Positions 1-9,756 are shown, counted from the first letter of the stretch. The stretch: 64,000 nt of DNA from Nymphalis io (GCF_905147045.1 NC_065894.1:843501-907500); one strand, 5' to 3'. The notes: generated from the sequence alone by a model not told the origin. A program made the numbers and translations.

Positions 1-39
1 AAAAAGTTAACGTTTTAATGTGTTAAGCTTAAGTTATCG

Positions 40-174
40 ATGGCGAGTATAGAGGAAAACAGAGTCCCCGTTAGTACGACGTGTGAGACGGTAAAGCTGA
101 GACACATACCAGATCCGTCAAATGAACTTGAACAAATAACGGTAATCACAACACGAAACTACATTCACACTTAA
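40..174 (+). CDS. Small hypothetical ORF, 44 codons
   Basis: An ATG-to-TAA frame of 44 codons whose composition (many charged and polar residues, T/V/E-rich, starting MASIEENRVPVST) is more protein-like than the A+T-driven frames elsewhere. I do not recognise it. GTAAAG and GTAATC tracts inside the frame could act as splice donors, so it could be a short first exon. It lies just left of, and points toward, the leftward frame at 225-860, so both being expressed would need convergent or overlapping transcripts. It may instead be 3' untranslated or intronic sequence of that gene read on the wrong strand. Low confidence. Confidence 0.25.
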   Translation: MASIEENRVPVSTTCETVKLRHIPDPSNELEQITVITTRNYIHT

Positions 175-224
175 ATATCGAAAACACTGAACGTATAACA
201 CGGAATGTAACGAAAAAGTTTTTA

Positions 225-860
225 TTAAAACAGTAACCTGTAGAGACATTCACCTCTGATCGACGCGGCGTGCGCACTGCCACTACAGCCAGGCGAACGG
301 GCGTCAAAACTCGTTTCGTAGAAAAAACCGCCTCTTCCCGCGCCGTACGTATTGACCCTTCGCTTAGTCCACTCCTTGTTTACCTCACTAACATTTTCCT
401 GCAACTTCTCAGGTACTAATTGAGCATCTTGATTAACTTGGATCGCTTGGTTCGGTACATTCCCAACTAATATAGGTCTCCCGTAGATGGGTCCGTTGTA
501 CTTATGCATAGCGCTGATCACACGAGGTTCTGGCATTGGTTGATTGACGAAAGCGTTGACTTTTAATATCTCATTGGCTTGCTGGAGTAACTTTCTTTGT
601 ATGTTTTCTATTTCCCCTTTCGATGCTTTGGAATTTTCGGATAGCTGAGCGATTAGTTCGTTCACATTGAAATCCATTTTCGTTGAGGTTGACGCTTCAT
701 TAGCTCCGTCTATTGTTGTACCGCTGTTATTGTTATCTTTGTTATTTGTCACTTTCAATTTCATGTCTAATTCAGGTGGTGTAATAATGATAGCTGGAAG
801 CTGTTTCACAGTAATTTCTTTACCTCTACCTCGTTTTACTTTTCTTACAGTCCTGGCCAT
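225..860 (-). CDS. Hypothetical protein, probable first coding exon
   Basis: This is the best host-gene candidate, a 211-codon leftward frame. Residues 1-15 are strongly basic (MARTVRKVKRGRGKE), suggesting a nuclear or nucleic-acid-binding segment. Residues 40-60 are an N/S/T-rich low-complexity linker. Residues 61-105 look helical and possibly coiled (FNVNELIAQLSENSKASKG). A Pro/Gly-rich conserved-looking stretch follows (YNGPIYGRPILVGNVP, about 120-135), then a basic, glycine-rich stretch (RRVNTYGAGRGGFFYE). The start context is good (G at -3, G at +4). The last dozen residues look random. A splice-donor-like AGAG|GTGAAT sits at 254/253, so the exon may end at 254 and the gene continue beyond the left edge. 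I do not recognise the family. An intronless or retrocopied gene is also possible. Confidence 0.6.
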   Translation of the reverse strand: MARTVRKVKRGRGKEITVKQLPAIIITPPELDMKLKVTNNKDNNNSGTTIDGANEASTSTKMDFNVNELIAQLSENSKASKGEIENIQRKLLQQANEILKVNAFVNQPMPEPRVISAMHKYNGPIYGRPILVGNVPNQAIQVNQDAQLVPEKLQENVSEVNKEWTKRRVNTYGAGRGGFFYETSFDARSPGCSGSAHAASIRGECLYRLLF

Positions 861-865
861 TACAT
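860..865 (-). promoter_or_regulatory. Start-stop minimal uORF overlapping the CDS start
   Basis: Read leftward, the bases before the main start are ATGTAATGG. An ATG (865-863) is followed at once by TAA (862-860), and the last A of that stop is the first base of the main ATG. Such start-stop elements can stall ribosomes and depend on reinitiation. It matters only if this part is in the mature 5' leader. Confidence 0.35.
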
Positions 866-1552
866 TATTACAACACTTTTAATTTTGAACTTGTTTTTTA
901 AACTTTTACCATGTTTATATATTAATTTTAGTACGCACTAGTATATTAGGTCTAAAAAAAATTTAAAATCATTAGCATTTTTCGTTTTAATGGGGCTTTT
1001 AAATTTATGATTCAATTTTTAATTTTTATTGGTTTTTTGTTTTGCTAAAAGAATTAATATTAAGATAAACACTATTAAACCAGTTCAAAGGAAAATAATA
1101 CATTTTATGTATTCTTGATTACATTTTATTTCTTATTGGAGTAAATAGTTGAATTTTAATAATGTAACAGTCTTAAAGAATGAAGATGAAGAACATTATT
1201 GGCTATTATATTTAATTAATTTATTCAATTATTGGTATCAATCTGACTTATTTTTCAATAATTGTTTATCGTATATTTAGATATATTTTTTAGAACAACA
1301 ACATTTTTTACATTCTGCTACTTGAACTACTTTTTTAACAATTTTAAATGTTAATAATTCTTTGGATATACAATACATTCCTAAAAAATAATTCTATTCA
1401 ATCGAAACAGAATTATTCAAATTTCGTCTAAAATTGTTTCATTGGCATTGATCAAGTGCAGTAAAATGTCATCTGCTTTTTACCCATATATATAAATATA
1501 AATCTATATGATCTCAAGAGAATTATAACAATTGTCAGACCCAGACAGAACA
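866..1552. other. A+T-rich upstream flank, no gene seen
   Basis: Flank upstream of the leftward CDS. It has homopolymer A and T runs and no recognised repeat family. It would hold the promoter of the 225-860 gene, but apart from the TATA-like string I see no convincing element. Confidence 0.5.
898..912 (-). promoter_or_regulatory. Second short uORF or TATA-proximal segment
   Basis: Leftward ATG GTA AAA GTT TAA, a four-codon uORF upstream of the 225-860 frame. A TATATAAAC (complement of 913-921) lies immediately upstream. If that is a TATA box, transcription would start near 885 and this uORF would not be transcribed. The two readings exclude each other. Confidence 0.2.
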
Positions 1553-1699
1553 ATGGAAGATATTACTGCAGTTATTATGCATAATGTTTTACCAAATAAA
1601 GAACAGCAATGTCTACGATCTGACATACTTTCACCATATGTTGCTAATGTTTATTACATACATATAATATATGCATATATGGAATGTCCATTTAGGTAA
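1553..1699 (+). CDS. Small hypothetical ORF or exon, 48 codons
   Basis: ATG in good context (ACAATGG) opens 48 codons, beginning MEDITAVIMHNVLPNKEQQ. The first 35 residues look like ordinary protein; the last part is Y/I-rich and runs through an AT-repeat tract. A donor-like TTTAG|GTAAAT falls at the end (1695/1696), so it could be an exon cut by an intron. There is no homology I can name and no flanking coding exon. It may be a decayed mobile-element fragment. Confidence 0.2.
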   Translation: MEDITAVIMHNVLPNKEQQCLRSDILSPYVANVYYIHIIYAYMECPFR

Positions 1700-2130
1700 A
1701 TTATCTTTTTTTTTGTTATTGGATTTTCCTGTTAAGAAATTTTTAGCAGAAGGCCGAAGTTAGGGAGGAGGAAGTTCTGCTTTTTTTTCATATACTTATG
1801 TAGGTAGATCGTCAATGCACTATCAATCTTGGGAACTAAGAATTGATATCTATATAACTGATTGATATCTATCACTTAGCTGTGATATAAGTGATGTGGT
1901 TAGCCGTTTATCTCAGAATCGTTATAATACATGTTTGGATTCAAATTCAAAACTTGAAATTTCTCAGCGATTAGGACTTGAATTAGTCGCACACATTAAA
2001 ATCTAAAGTCCAATATAAACGTTAGGTGACCCAGCGGTGCTAGTGTATAAGAACTCGGTTCACATCACGCTCGTGAAATGTTGATAACCGAGTTACAGTG
2101 ATATACTATTTTGATGCGTGTATCCTTTAA
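1700..2130. other. Unassigned spacer
   Basis: No gene seen. It contains the inverted repeat at 2052-2094. A string near 2094-2122 (acagtgatatactattttga) recurs with few changes near 51394-51420 beside a SINE-B, so part of this spacer is probably an unlabelled old repeat. Confidence 0.4.
2052..2094. repeat. 9-bp inverted repeat, 25-nt loop
   Basis: Arms AACTCGGTT (2052-2060) and AACCGAGTT (2086-2094) match perfectly. The loop contains tcacatcacgctcgtga, itself partly symmetrical. Confidence 0.6.
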
Positions 2131-2446
2131 CAGTAACAGTCTGTTAATGTCCCACTACTTTGCTAAGGCCTCCTCTCCCTTTAGAGGAGAAGATTTGGAG
2201 CTTATTCCACCACGCTGCTTCAATGCGGGTGGGTAGAATACATATGTGCCAGAATTTCAATGAAACTAGACACACGCAGGTCTTCTCACGATGTTTTCCT
2301 TTACCTTCAAGCACGAGGTGATTATAAAATCAAATTAAGCACATGAAAATTCAGTGGTGCTTGCCCGGGTTTGAACCCACGACCCGATGGTCGTAGGTTC
2401 AAACCCGTTAAGATTCAACCGTTCTAACCACTAGTCCATCTCGGCT
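2131..2446 (-). repeat. SINE-A, near full length
   Basis: tRNA-like head at the right end (complement of taaccactagtccatctcgg, then a B box), body with GCATTGAAGCAGCGTGGTGG-like core, end at aacagtaacagtctgttaat. The B-box region carries an inverted duplication (see 2367-2406) absent from the other copies. Confidence 0.9.
2367..2406. repeat. 18-bp hairpin replacing the SINE-A B box
   Basis: Left arm gggtttgaacccacgacc (2367-2384), 4-nt spacer, right arm ggtcgtaggttcaaaccc (2389-2406). Seventeen of 18 positions pair. Other SINE-A copies have only the left arm followed by atcatcggttaag, so the right arm is a secondary inverted copy. Confidence 0.9.
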
Positions 2447-2890
2447 ATTATCTTTTAAAGGTTATAATTATTATAGTTAATGTCGTATATAACTTTTTTA
2501 TATTTACACGGCCATTACTGCGTTGAGTATAATAAAAATAGCTTTACAGTTGTAAAAACATATAATAAAAATAGATTGTCGCTTATTATTTTGTTTGTAT
2601 ATGTGTAAATACAAAACATATGTACAATTCGACGTTTAAGTTTTTTTTAATGATTTCAATCTATTTAAAAGCAACATATCACTGACATCCGGATTCGTTT
2701 ATATTAAATATGTTTGCTCTTTTAAAACAGTGTTTTATAGAGTTTTTATATTTTAATTTGCACATTATAGATATGTATCGAATTTGGAACAGTTGTAGTT
2801 ACTGCGTTTAGTTATTATAATTGAGAATAAATCATCTTTAATTAATGAATTAAGAATCATATTAATTTTAATGTATCTTACAAGATTTTT
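2447..2890. other. Unassigned A+T-rich spacer
   Basis: No frame or repeat family recognised. T-rich runs and short AT-repeat tracts only. Confidence 0.5.
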
Positions 2891-3057
2891 GTAAAAGTAA
2901 CTCTTGTCTGTTTATTAATTTTTCACGGCTAGAAAACTAAGCTGATTTTGATAAAATTTCGCGTGAAGCAAGGTTGAACTTCGAAGAAGGGCATAGGCTA
3001 CTTTTTTATAACAACACCAACATCTCCTCCTTAGCTAACATGCGGGCGACCACTAGT
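2891..3057 (+). mobile_element. Helitron-like non-autonomous element (HLE), decayed
   Basis: Diagnostic core aaactaagctgattttgat followed by gaagggcataggctactttt, ending ...gcgggcgaccactagt. The CTAGT end fits Helitron CTRR termini followed by T. It has the same architecture as other HLE copies in the window. Assignment to a Lep1-like family is from memory. Confidence 0.6.
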
Positions 3058-3785
3058 AATAAACATATGTATAAATATATTTATTTTCCTTTATGTTTTG
3101 GAAATATTATAAATAAACTTTGAAACAATACGATAAATCTACGAGACGCCCACGCGGGTGACGCCGCAAAACATTATTACATAACGATATTAAACTATTC
3201 CAATATTCCAAAACTCGATCACGCCTTATAGAGCATTCATTGTTAGCGTAAGGCTTTGTGTCACATTGATTCAAAGAATGACGAAACTAATTAATTTACA
3301 AAGAAACCAATATATATATTACAGAATAGTCATAATAATACAAGGCAAAGTAGTATACGCGCCACGCACACATAAGGGTAGAAAGCGAGGGAGAGGGGGC
3401 ATGACGTTATAATATAGGATCGTTATGTCGTTTGCCCTCACAGTGCACGAGACACGAGTTTTTCTTACTTCACTTCCCATGGCGCGCCAATAAATGTGAC
3501 TAAATACATTCTCATCAAAATCTATCTAAATATATCTTAAACGCACGTTTGAAGGTATTTTTAAAATTTATAAAAGCTTTAAGTACTAATCTGTAATTTT
3601 GACCCCTCGATTCGGTATTGTTAGCTTGCTTTGTTATTATTGTTAAATTAAGTTAGTAATATGTCATAATGTTTTTCTACTTATCGTATCTTGTTTAAGC
3701 GACTATTTTTTGTATACATTTATTTTAATATAAACTTTAACTTGTTGTGTTTGCTTAAATAAATATGTAATAGCTTAATATACAT
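3058..3785. other. Spacer with one G+C-rich island
   Basis: No gene. A+T-rich except for 3355-3490, annotated separately. Another GC-rich string, gacgcccacgcgggtgacgc (3143-3162), could be an HLE end fragment. Confidence 0.4.
3355..3490. promoter_or_regulatory. G+C-rich island, candidate regulatory or TE segment
   Basis: It stands out from the A+T-rich flanks: a purine-rich run (agcgagggagagggggcatg), a CRE-like TGACGT, a GTGCACGAGACACGAG tract and GGCGCGCCAAT. It could be promoter-like DNA or a fragment of an unlabelled transposon. There is no nearby ORF to favour a promoter. Confidence 0.25.
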
Positions 3786-4081
3786 GCCGAGGTGGTTCAG
3801 TGGTAAGAACACGTGAATCTTAACCGATGATCGTGGGTTCAAACCCGGGCAAGCACCACTGAATTTTCATGTGCTTAATTTGTAATTATAATTCATCTCG
3901 TGTTTTACGGTGATGAAAAACATCGTGAGAAACCTGTATGTGTCTAATTTCACTGAAATTCTGGCATATGTGTATTGCACCAACCCGCATTGGAGCAGCG
4001 TGGTGAAATAAGCTCCAAACCTTCTCCTCAAAAAGGGAGAGGAGGCCTTAGCGTAGCAGTGGGACATTCACAGTCTGTTAC
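3786..4081 (+). repeat. SINE-A, full length
   Basis: Starts at the tRNA-like head gccgaggtggttcagtggta (A box), B box gggttcaaacccggg, and ends cacagtctgttacg. Frames across it on both strands are repeat artefacts. Confidence 0.92.
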
Positions 4082-4171
4082 GAATAATAAACATGCTATT
4101 TGTTACATAACAAGCGAAGATTCAATATACGAGTTTTTATTGCGAACAATACAGATTTTTATGTGCTTTAT

Positions 4172-4235
4172 TTATTTTTATAGCTTCATCTCGTGCTCTG
4201 TGATTAAGAAAAATATTGTGATGAAACCACGTGGC
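4172..4235 (+). repeat. SINE-A internal fragment
   Basis: Resembles the SINE-A middle (ttcatctcgtgctctgtgat, then a degraded aaacatcgtgaggaaacc). Head and tail missing. Confidence 0.45.
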
Positions 4236-4556
4236 TCGGATATTATTTTAAATAAGCAGTATGACCCAATAAGCTCTACACATTCTATTTAATAGTGGAT
4301 ATTTATTGGCTCTTACTATGTTTACTGCTTTAGACATTCGGTATATGCTAAATAATATTATAAATTCGAAAGTATGTGTTGTGGGTGGTCAGCGATACAG
4401 AAAAGGACATAGGGCAACTTTGCTTAGGGTTTTAACTTTTATATTTTTATTTTATTAAAAAAAAAGGCTTAATTATTCAATATAAGTAATTAAGTTATTG
4501 GCTTTCAAGCATCATCAATAAAATTAATTATATTTGATTATCATACTAATACCACT
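4236..4556. other. Unassigned spacer
   Basis: A+T-rich; no gene or recognised repeat. gatacagaaaaggacatagg at about 4393-4412 may be a scrap of an HLE. Confidence 0.4.
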
Positions 4557-4650
4557 AAGTTTCTTGGTTCTTCTCCGTAGAATCTACATTCTGAACAGGT
4601 GGTAGCTTTACTCAAAGCCTACTTGTATAATGCATATTTTGATTTAATTA
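4557..4650 (+). mobile_element. LINE-F 3' tail
   Basis: ttcttctccgtagaatctac, ggtggtagctttactcaaag, then a changed form of the TTGAATAAAGTATTTTGATT terminus. This 3'-end signature is common in Lepidoptera. It is 5' truncated, as usual for LINEs. Confidence 0.7.
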
Positions 4651-4659
4651 CCGGACACC

Positions 4660-4798
4660 TCACTAAACCCGGGCAAGCTCTGAATTTTCATGTCTTTAAT
4701 TTGTGTTTTATAACTACTACATATAATTCATCTCTTGCTCTGCTGTATCCATATCCCGCATTGGAGCAGCGTGGTGGAATAAACGCAAGACCTTCTGA
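4660..4798 (+). repeat. SINE-A, head-truncated and internally deleted
   Basis: Begins at the B-box end (aacccgggcaagc), keeps gcattggagcagcgtggtgg, and lacks the start and most of the tail. It abuts LINE-F on its left. Confidence 0.75.
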
Positions 4799-5445
4799 TA
4801 TTCACAAGCTGCTACTTTTTACTTTAATAAACATTGATAAATAAAATGGTTTTTTTTATTCGAGCATCGATTTTTTATGACAGTTATTTTTTAAATAATA
4901 AATTGATTATATTCATTTCATTCTTTTTAATTTTCATTTATTTCGAATAATGATATGAATTTATCATCGATATATTTCCATAATTAATTGTTTAATTATT
5001 TTTTATAATGTTCGGAATCGTTAATTTTATAAGTTATCGTTTTTTATTTCTAAGAATTCTCAAATATGTTATATGTTTTATCGACATTCCAAAGTGGGTT
5101 AGTGTTATTATTATGTATTAAGCTGCCAACGTACCTTGCATATCGTTGATACATTTCCATTTTAATCAAAGTCGTAAAATAGAGAAACCCGGCTGAGAAC
5201 TGGGTACCAGGCTGTTAGGAGATAAATTTATGACTTTCGATCCGTAAAGCAAATTTACCTACAATGATTCATGGCCAATTTGCGACGCTAATCGAGAATG
5301 TTTTTTTTAATGAATGTTCTAACTTTAATGATAAATAATTAAATGTGTAGAGAATTTTATTTGTAAGCCGTTGAGATTACGAGGTCAAATTTTAGTGCAG
5401 CGTAGGTTATGTAACATTTCAGTGCAACGTTTTTGATGCGAATGG
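4799..5445. other. Unassigned A+T-rich spacer
   Basis: No gene. Mostly T-rich; acaatgattcatggccaatt and similar short GC-richer strings match nothing else in the window that I could see. Confidence 0.5.
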
Positions 5446-5733
5446 TTTTTTTATAGGCGGACGAGCATACCTTCTGACGGGGCCACCTGATGGTATGTGG
5501 TCAAAAATGCCCAAAGACATTAAAATTGTAAGAAATGTTAACTGTCGCTTATATCGCCAATGCGCCACCAATCTTGGGAACTATGATGTTATGTCCCTTG
5601 TACCTGTAATTACACTGGCTCACTCACCCTTCAAACCGGAACACAACAATACTAAGTACTGCTGTTTTGCGGTAGAATATGTGATGAGCGGGTGATACTT
5701 GACGAGCTTACACAAAGCCTTACCACCACCACT
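5446..5733 (-). repeat. SINE-B, nearly full length
   Basis: Antisense copy: T-run then ggcggacgagcata, ccacctgatggta, ccaccaatcttgggaacta, ttcaaaccggaacacaacaa, ending near ttaccaccacc. The start of the sense strand is slightly rearranged. Confidence 0.88.
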
Positions 5734-6039
5734 CTCGTACTGATTCTGAGAATTATTTAACTTTATAGATTTAAGTACATATTTAGTATTGATAAAATTT
5801 GAAACATTTTAGTTTCTCTTAGAAATATTTTTATTTGATTCTAAATATGGAAAATGTTTACATTTTAATGTAAATTACTGATTAATAGTCTGCGTACTTG
5901 CATGATACATATTAAATCTACATTTCGAAATTTCACAGACAAGAATTTAAAGTTTGAAATGAATTCCCATAAATTGTGTCGGAATTCTAAGTAATACTAA
6001 ACGTGTATTTGTGTGCTTGTGTGTGTTAAATGTGCATAT
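5734..6039. other. Unassigned spacer
   Basis: A+T-rich, no gene or repeat family recognised. Confidence 0.5.
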
Positions 6040-6215
6040 CCCATAGCTGGATTTAGGAGGAGGATGTTAGAGATTCCATCAGACTGGTCCATTGCGAAAC
6101 ATGGTTTCCTCATGATGTCATCCTTTACTAACACAAATTAAGACTATGAGGGTGCTTGCCCAGGTTCGAGCCAATCTTCATTTGAGATCTACGAATTTTA
6201 CCCACTGGGCTATAT
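6040..6215 (-). repeat. SINE-A, highly decayed
   Basis: Recognisable landmarks in the right order: cccatagctggatttaggag, catggtttcctcatgatg, acacaaattaag, gtgcttgcccaggttcgagc, and cccactgggct at the head. Confidence 0.6.
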
Positions 6216-6700
6216 CTAGTGTTAAAATATAGAAGATAAATAAATATATATATATATTAAAATTCAAACAAGTATATACATGCTTTTATACATTGACATA
6301 GCACAAAATATTAAATGAAATATAGATGACAAGTATCTTTTGGCGTTCGAATGACATTGACAGGGAGCGTAGCTGTAGACTAGGGTTACCAGTTAATAAA
6401 ATCTCCTTACTTTTAGGGATCATGTCAAAGCTTGTTGTCGACTTTCATCAAAGGGCATGGGAAATTGGAAATATATATTATAAATGTTATATAAGCAATG
6501 TTAGAGTAATATCTAGGTAAAGATCTGTATAACGAAAATCAGTGTATTTTAGTTCATTTCGATCGTATGGAATTTAGAATTTATAATCAGGTATCACTTA
6601 TCTGTTGCAGCAGCTATCAAAATATGACACTTGACAAGATGTTGATATTTATTCCAATTTTGGCCATGCGCCATTGTTGTTACGACAGATCAAGATTACG
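6216..6700. other. Unassigned spacer
   Basis: Contains a short AT microsatellite near 6242-6260. The 64-codon frame at 6326-6520 has no motif and looks like chance. Confidence 0.45.
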
Positions 6701-6791
6701 AGCCGAAGTGGACCAGTGGTTAAAACGCATGAATCTTAACCGATGATTGCGGTTTCAAACTCAGGTAAGCACTACTGAATTTCCATTGCTT
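6701..6791 (+). repeat. SINE-A 5' part, split by SINE-B
   Basis: tRNA-like head agccgaagtggaccagtggt through the B box to gaatttccattgctt. It continues at 7082 after the SINE-B insertion. Confidence 0.88.
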
Positions 6792-7081
6792 TTTTTTATA
6801 GAATAGGAAGGCGGACGAGCATATGGGTCACCTGATGGTTAGTGGTCACCAAAGCCTATAGACAATGGCGTTGTAAGAAATGTTAACCATCGCTTACATC
6901 ACCAATGCGCCACTAACCTTGGGAACTAAGATGTTATGTCCCTTGTGCCTGTAATCACACTGGCTCACTCACCCTTCAAACCGGAACACAACAATACCAA
7001 GTACTGCTGTTTTGCGGTAGAACACCTGATGAGTGGGTGGTACCTACGCAGACGAGCTTGCACAAGCTCTACCACCAGTAA
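6792..7081 (-). repeat. SINE-B nested in SINE-A with 7-bp TSD
   Basis: Complete antisense SINE-B. It is flanked by attgctt at 6785-6791 and 7082-7088, the target-site duplication. The host is a SINE-A in the opposite orientation, so this SINE-B is younger than its host copy. Confidence 0.9.
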
Positions 7082-7261
7082 ATTGCTTAATTTGAGTTTA
7101 TAATTAATCTCGTGGTCGACGGTTAAGGAAATACATGCAGGTTGTATGTGTCTAATTTCACTGAAATTCTGCCATCCAACTCGTATTGGAGCAGCGTGGT
7201 GGAATGAGCTCCAAATCTTCTCAAAGGGGAGAGGCCTTAGCCCAGCTGTAGGAAATTTACT
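7082..7261 (+). repeat. SINE-A 3' part, split by SINE-B
   Basis: Resumes attgcttaatttgagtttat and runs through gtattggagcagcgtggtgg to gaaatttactgt. Confidence 0.88.
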
Positions 7262-7721
7262 GTTTTTCTACTTAGGCATATCAACTTCACAAGCATACAC
7301 ATAGAATTTGAGTATCAATGAAATGTTTTCAAGTTATGACCATGTAACATATAAAAGTACTATATATCAACGCAATATTTTACGATACTTTACGGTACAT
7401 TCTCCATTGTTTAGTTCACTAATTAAATACCTACTTATCTATTCAGCACATCATTGTTTTTAGCCAGTCGCTTGTAGATCCGTTTCTTACACCTAATATA
7501 CATTTCGGGGTCAATGCCTTTCGACGTCTTACTGTAATTATTATAATGATAATGTTGCAATATATTTAAGTAATCCATTATAATCAATGCTTGTGAAAAA
7601 AGTAGACGAAAATTATGCCGTTAAGAGTGTTGAGATAAAATATAATGCAACGTGCGTTGCTTTTTTAATATATATATTTGGATTACATACCTAAGTAATA
7701 AATTCTCGGAAGAGTATCTAC
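7262..7721. other. Unassigned spacer
   Basis: A+T-rich; no gene or labelled repeat seen. Confidence 0.5.
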
Positions 7722-7850
7722 GGAGTTTTGCACCGGTTCTTCTCGGTAGCATATACATTCCAAAATGGCGTTAAGTTTTGTATTGTGAAATGATTCTAAA
7801 TTGCCCGTAAGAGCGTAGTTGAATAAATGTTTTTATAGATAGATAAAACT
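7722..7850 (+). mobile_element. LINE-F 3' tail, diverged
   Basis: caccggttcttctcggtagc, a weak ccaaaatggcg region, then gttgaataaatgttttta at the end. The order is the same as in other LINE-F tails. Confidence 0.6.
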
Positions 7851-8644
7851 TTTGCGCATACGCTACATAACAGAAAATTTTGTTGTATGTAGTTTTTTAT
7901 ATGTTACGTGTATTTTGAACATAGAAAGTCAGAGCAAATAAAAAGTGTTATTTTCAAGAAGTTTGGGTGTAAAGTCATAATGGGAAATGTTTCGTTTTTC
8001 ATTGAATAGGCATTGAATAGGCCTATATATAGTAAGAATAAATTTACTTTTATTCGTTAAGCTAGGAGATTACAAAATAAGTGATTAGCGATTGCGAATA
8101 TTCAATACTTAACAATAATTAATTTAATGTTTAATTGTTTAAAATGTTGCAAATACATATTAAATTAGTCTTATTTTTTTGTTAATTAAGAAAAAAAAAA
8201 TTAGATAAATCTTGTTAAAACAACATTTAGTAAAAAAAAATCAGAATTCATTAATTTGTGTATTAATGCTATTAAGCAAGAAATGATTTGGAATAATTTC
8301 TTCGAAATAATACAATAATTATGAATGTGGTTTAAAAAAATTCACACAATTCAAGCCAAGGCTAACAAAGCATATAATTTGAATTATTATGGAACAATAA
8401 AATTGGTCGGTTTGTTCGTTAACCAATTATTTGCAAGCGAGATCTTATTAGGATTCAGCACGCAAGCGCGAACGTTACAGATTTAACGGGCGTTTTTAAA
8501 GTAAATAATTTTATATATATATGTTGTTTGCTGACTGTATGTTTGTGCGCTAATTACATAAAAATAATAGGTTTATTTTTGTAAAGCCTATTATTCCGTA
8601 AAGAATTGTTGGATTTTGTATATGAGTTATATATAGTATATTAT
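7851..8644. other. Unassigned A+T-rich spacer
   Basis: No gene. Contains an adjacent direct duplication cattgaatag/gcattgaatag near 8000-8022 and a GC-richer string gcacgcaagcgcgaacgtta near 8458-8477. Confidence 0.45.
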
Positions 8645-8948
8645 AGTATCAGCCTGTTAATGTCTCACAGCTGGGCTAAGGCCTCCTCTCCCTTTTGAGG
8701 AGAAGGTTTGGAGCTTATTCCACCACGCTGCTCCAGTGCGGGTTGGTGGAATACACATGTGGCAGAATTTCGATGAAATTAGACACATGCAGGTTTCCTC
8801 ACGATGTTTTCCTTCACCGAAAAGCACGAGATGAATTATAAACAGAAATTAAGCACATGAATATTCAGTGGTGCTTGTCCGGGTTTGAACCCACGATCAT
8901 CGGTTAAGATTCACGCGTTCTTACCACTTGGCCATCTCGCCATCTCGC
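8645..8948 (-). repeat. SINE-A, full length
   Basis: From agtatcagcctgttaatgtc to the head at ccacttggccatctcgc. The octamer catctcgc is tandemly doubled at the extreme head end (about 8933-8948). Confidence 0.92.
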
Positions 8949-9342
8949 TTCTGATAAAATTGTAATAAATATTATTTTTTTAAAAAAATTACTAAATCTG
9001 TGTTAATTTAATACAGCAACACAGACAATGAATGTCTTAATAATATGCAACGTTATTACTTAACTGTTCACACGCAATAAAACAAACATAATTATACGCT
9101 TATATAACTAACGGAGAAAACGTTTTCAAAATATAAAGAAAACATTTTGTATGTGAGGTAAGTTTTCTTTTATCTTTTAACTCATGTATAAATAGCGTGA
9201 TAGTGGAATACGTCAATGTTAACCAATGTTTTCAAGTGTTTAATTTGGGTTTAAAATTCATCAATGAAGGCAGGAACATATAGGCTTAGTTTAGTGGTAG
9301 GTTAGGAATTAGGATCTTAAGGGAGAGGAGATTTGTGTATAC
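8949..9342. other. Unassigned spacer
   Basis: A+T-rich; no gene or labelled repeat. Confidence 0.45.
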
Positions 9343-9675
9343 TATTGATAGGACAAGCCGAGATGGCCCAGTGGTAAGAACGCGTGAATCTTAACCGATG
9401 AACGTGGGTTCAAACCCGGGCAAGCACCTCTGAATTTACATGTGCTTAATTTCTGTTTATAATTCATCTCGTGCTTTTCGGTGAAGGAAAACATCGTGAG
9501 GAAACCTGCATGTGTCTAATTTCATCGAAATTCTGCCACATGTGTATTCCACCAACCCGCACTGGAGCAGCGTGGTGGAATAAGCTCCAAACCTACTCCT
9601 CAAAACAAAAAAAGGGAGAGGAGGCCTTAGCCCAGCAGTGGGACATTTACAGGCTGTTACTGTATTGATAGGACA
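9343..9675 (+). repeat. SINE-A with perfect 13-bp TSD
   Basis: The element is 9356-9662, flanked by tattgataggaca at 9343-9355 and 9663-9675. This fixes the family's ends: 5' agccgagatggcc and 3' caggctgttactg. The only clear oddity is an extra A-rich stretch (aaaacaaaaaaaggg) in the pyrimidine/purine block. The long, intact TSD suggests it is among the youngest copies here. Confidence 0.96.
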
Positions 9676-9756
9676 TTAAAGGGCTGCTACTTTAATTTAA
9701 TATGGATTGTTATAGTTATGAAGATAGAGTTGTCAGTAAAATTAATCTTTATATAA

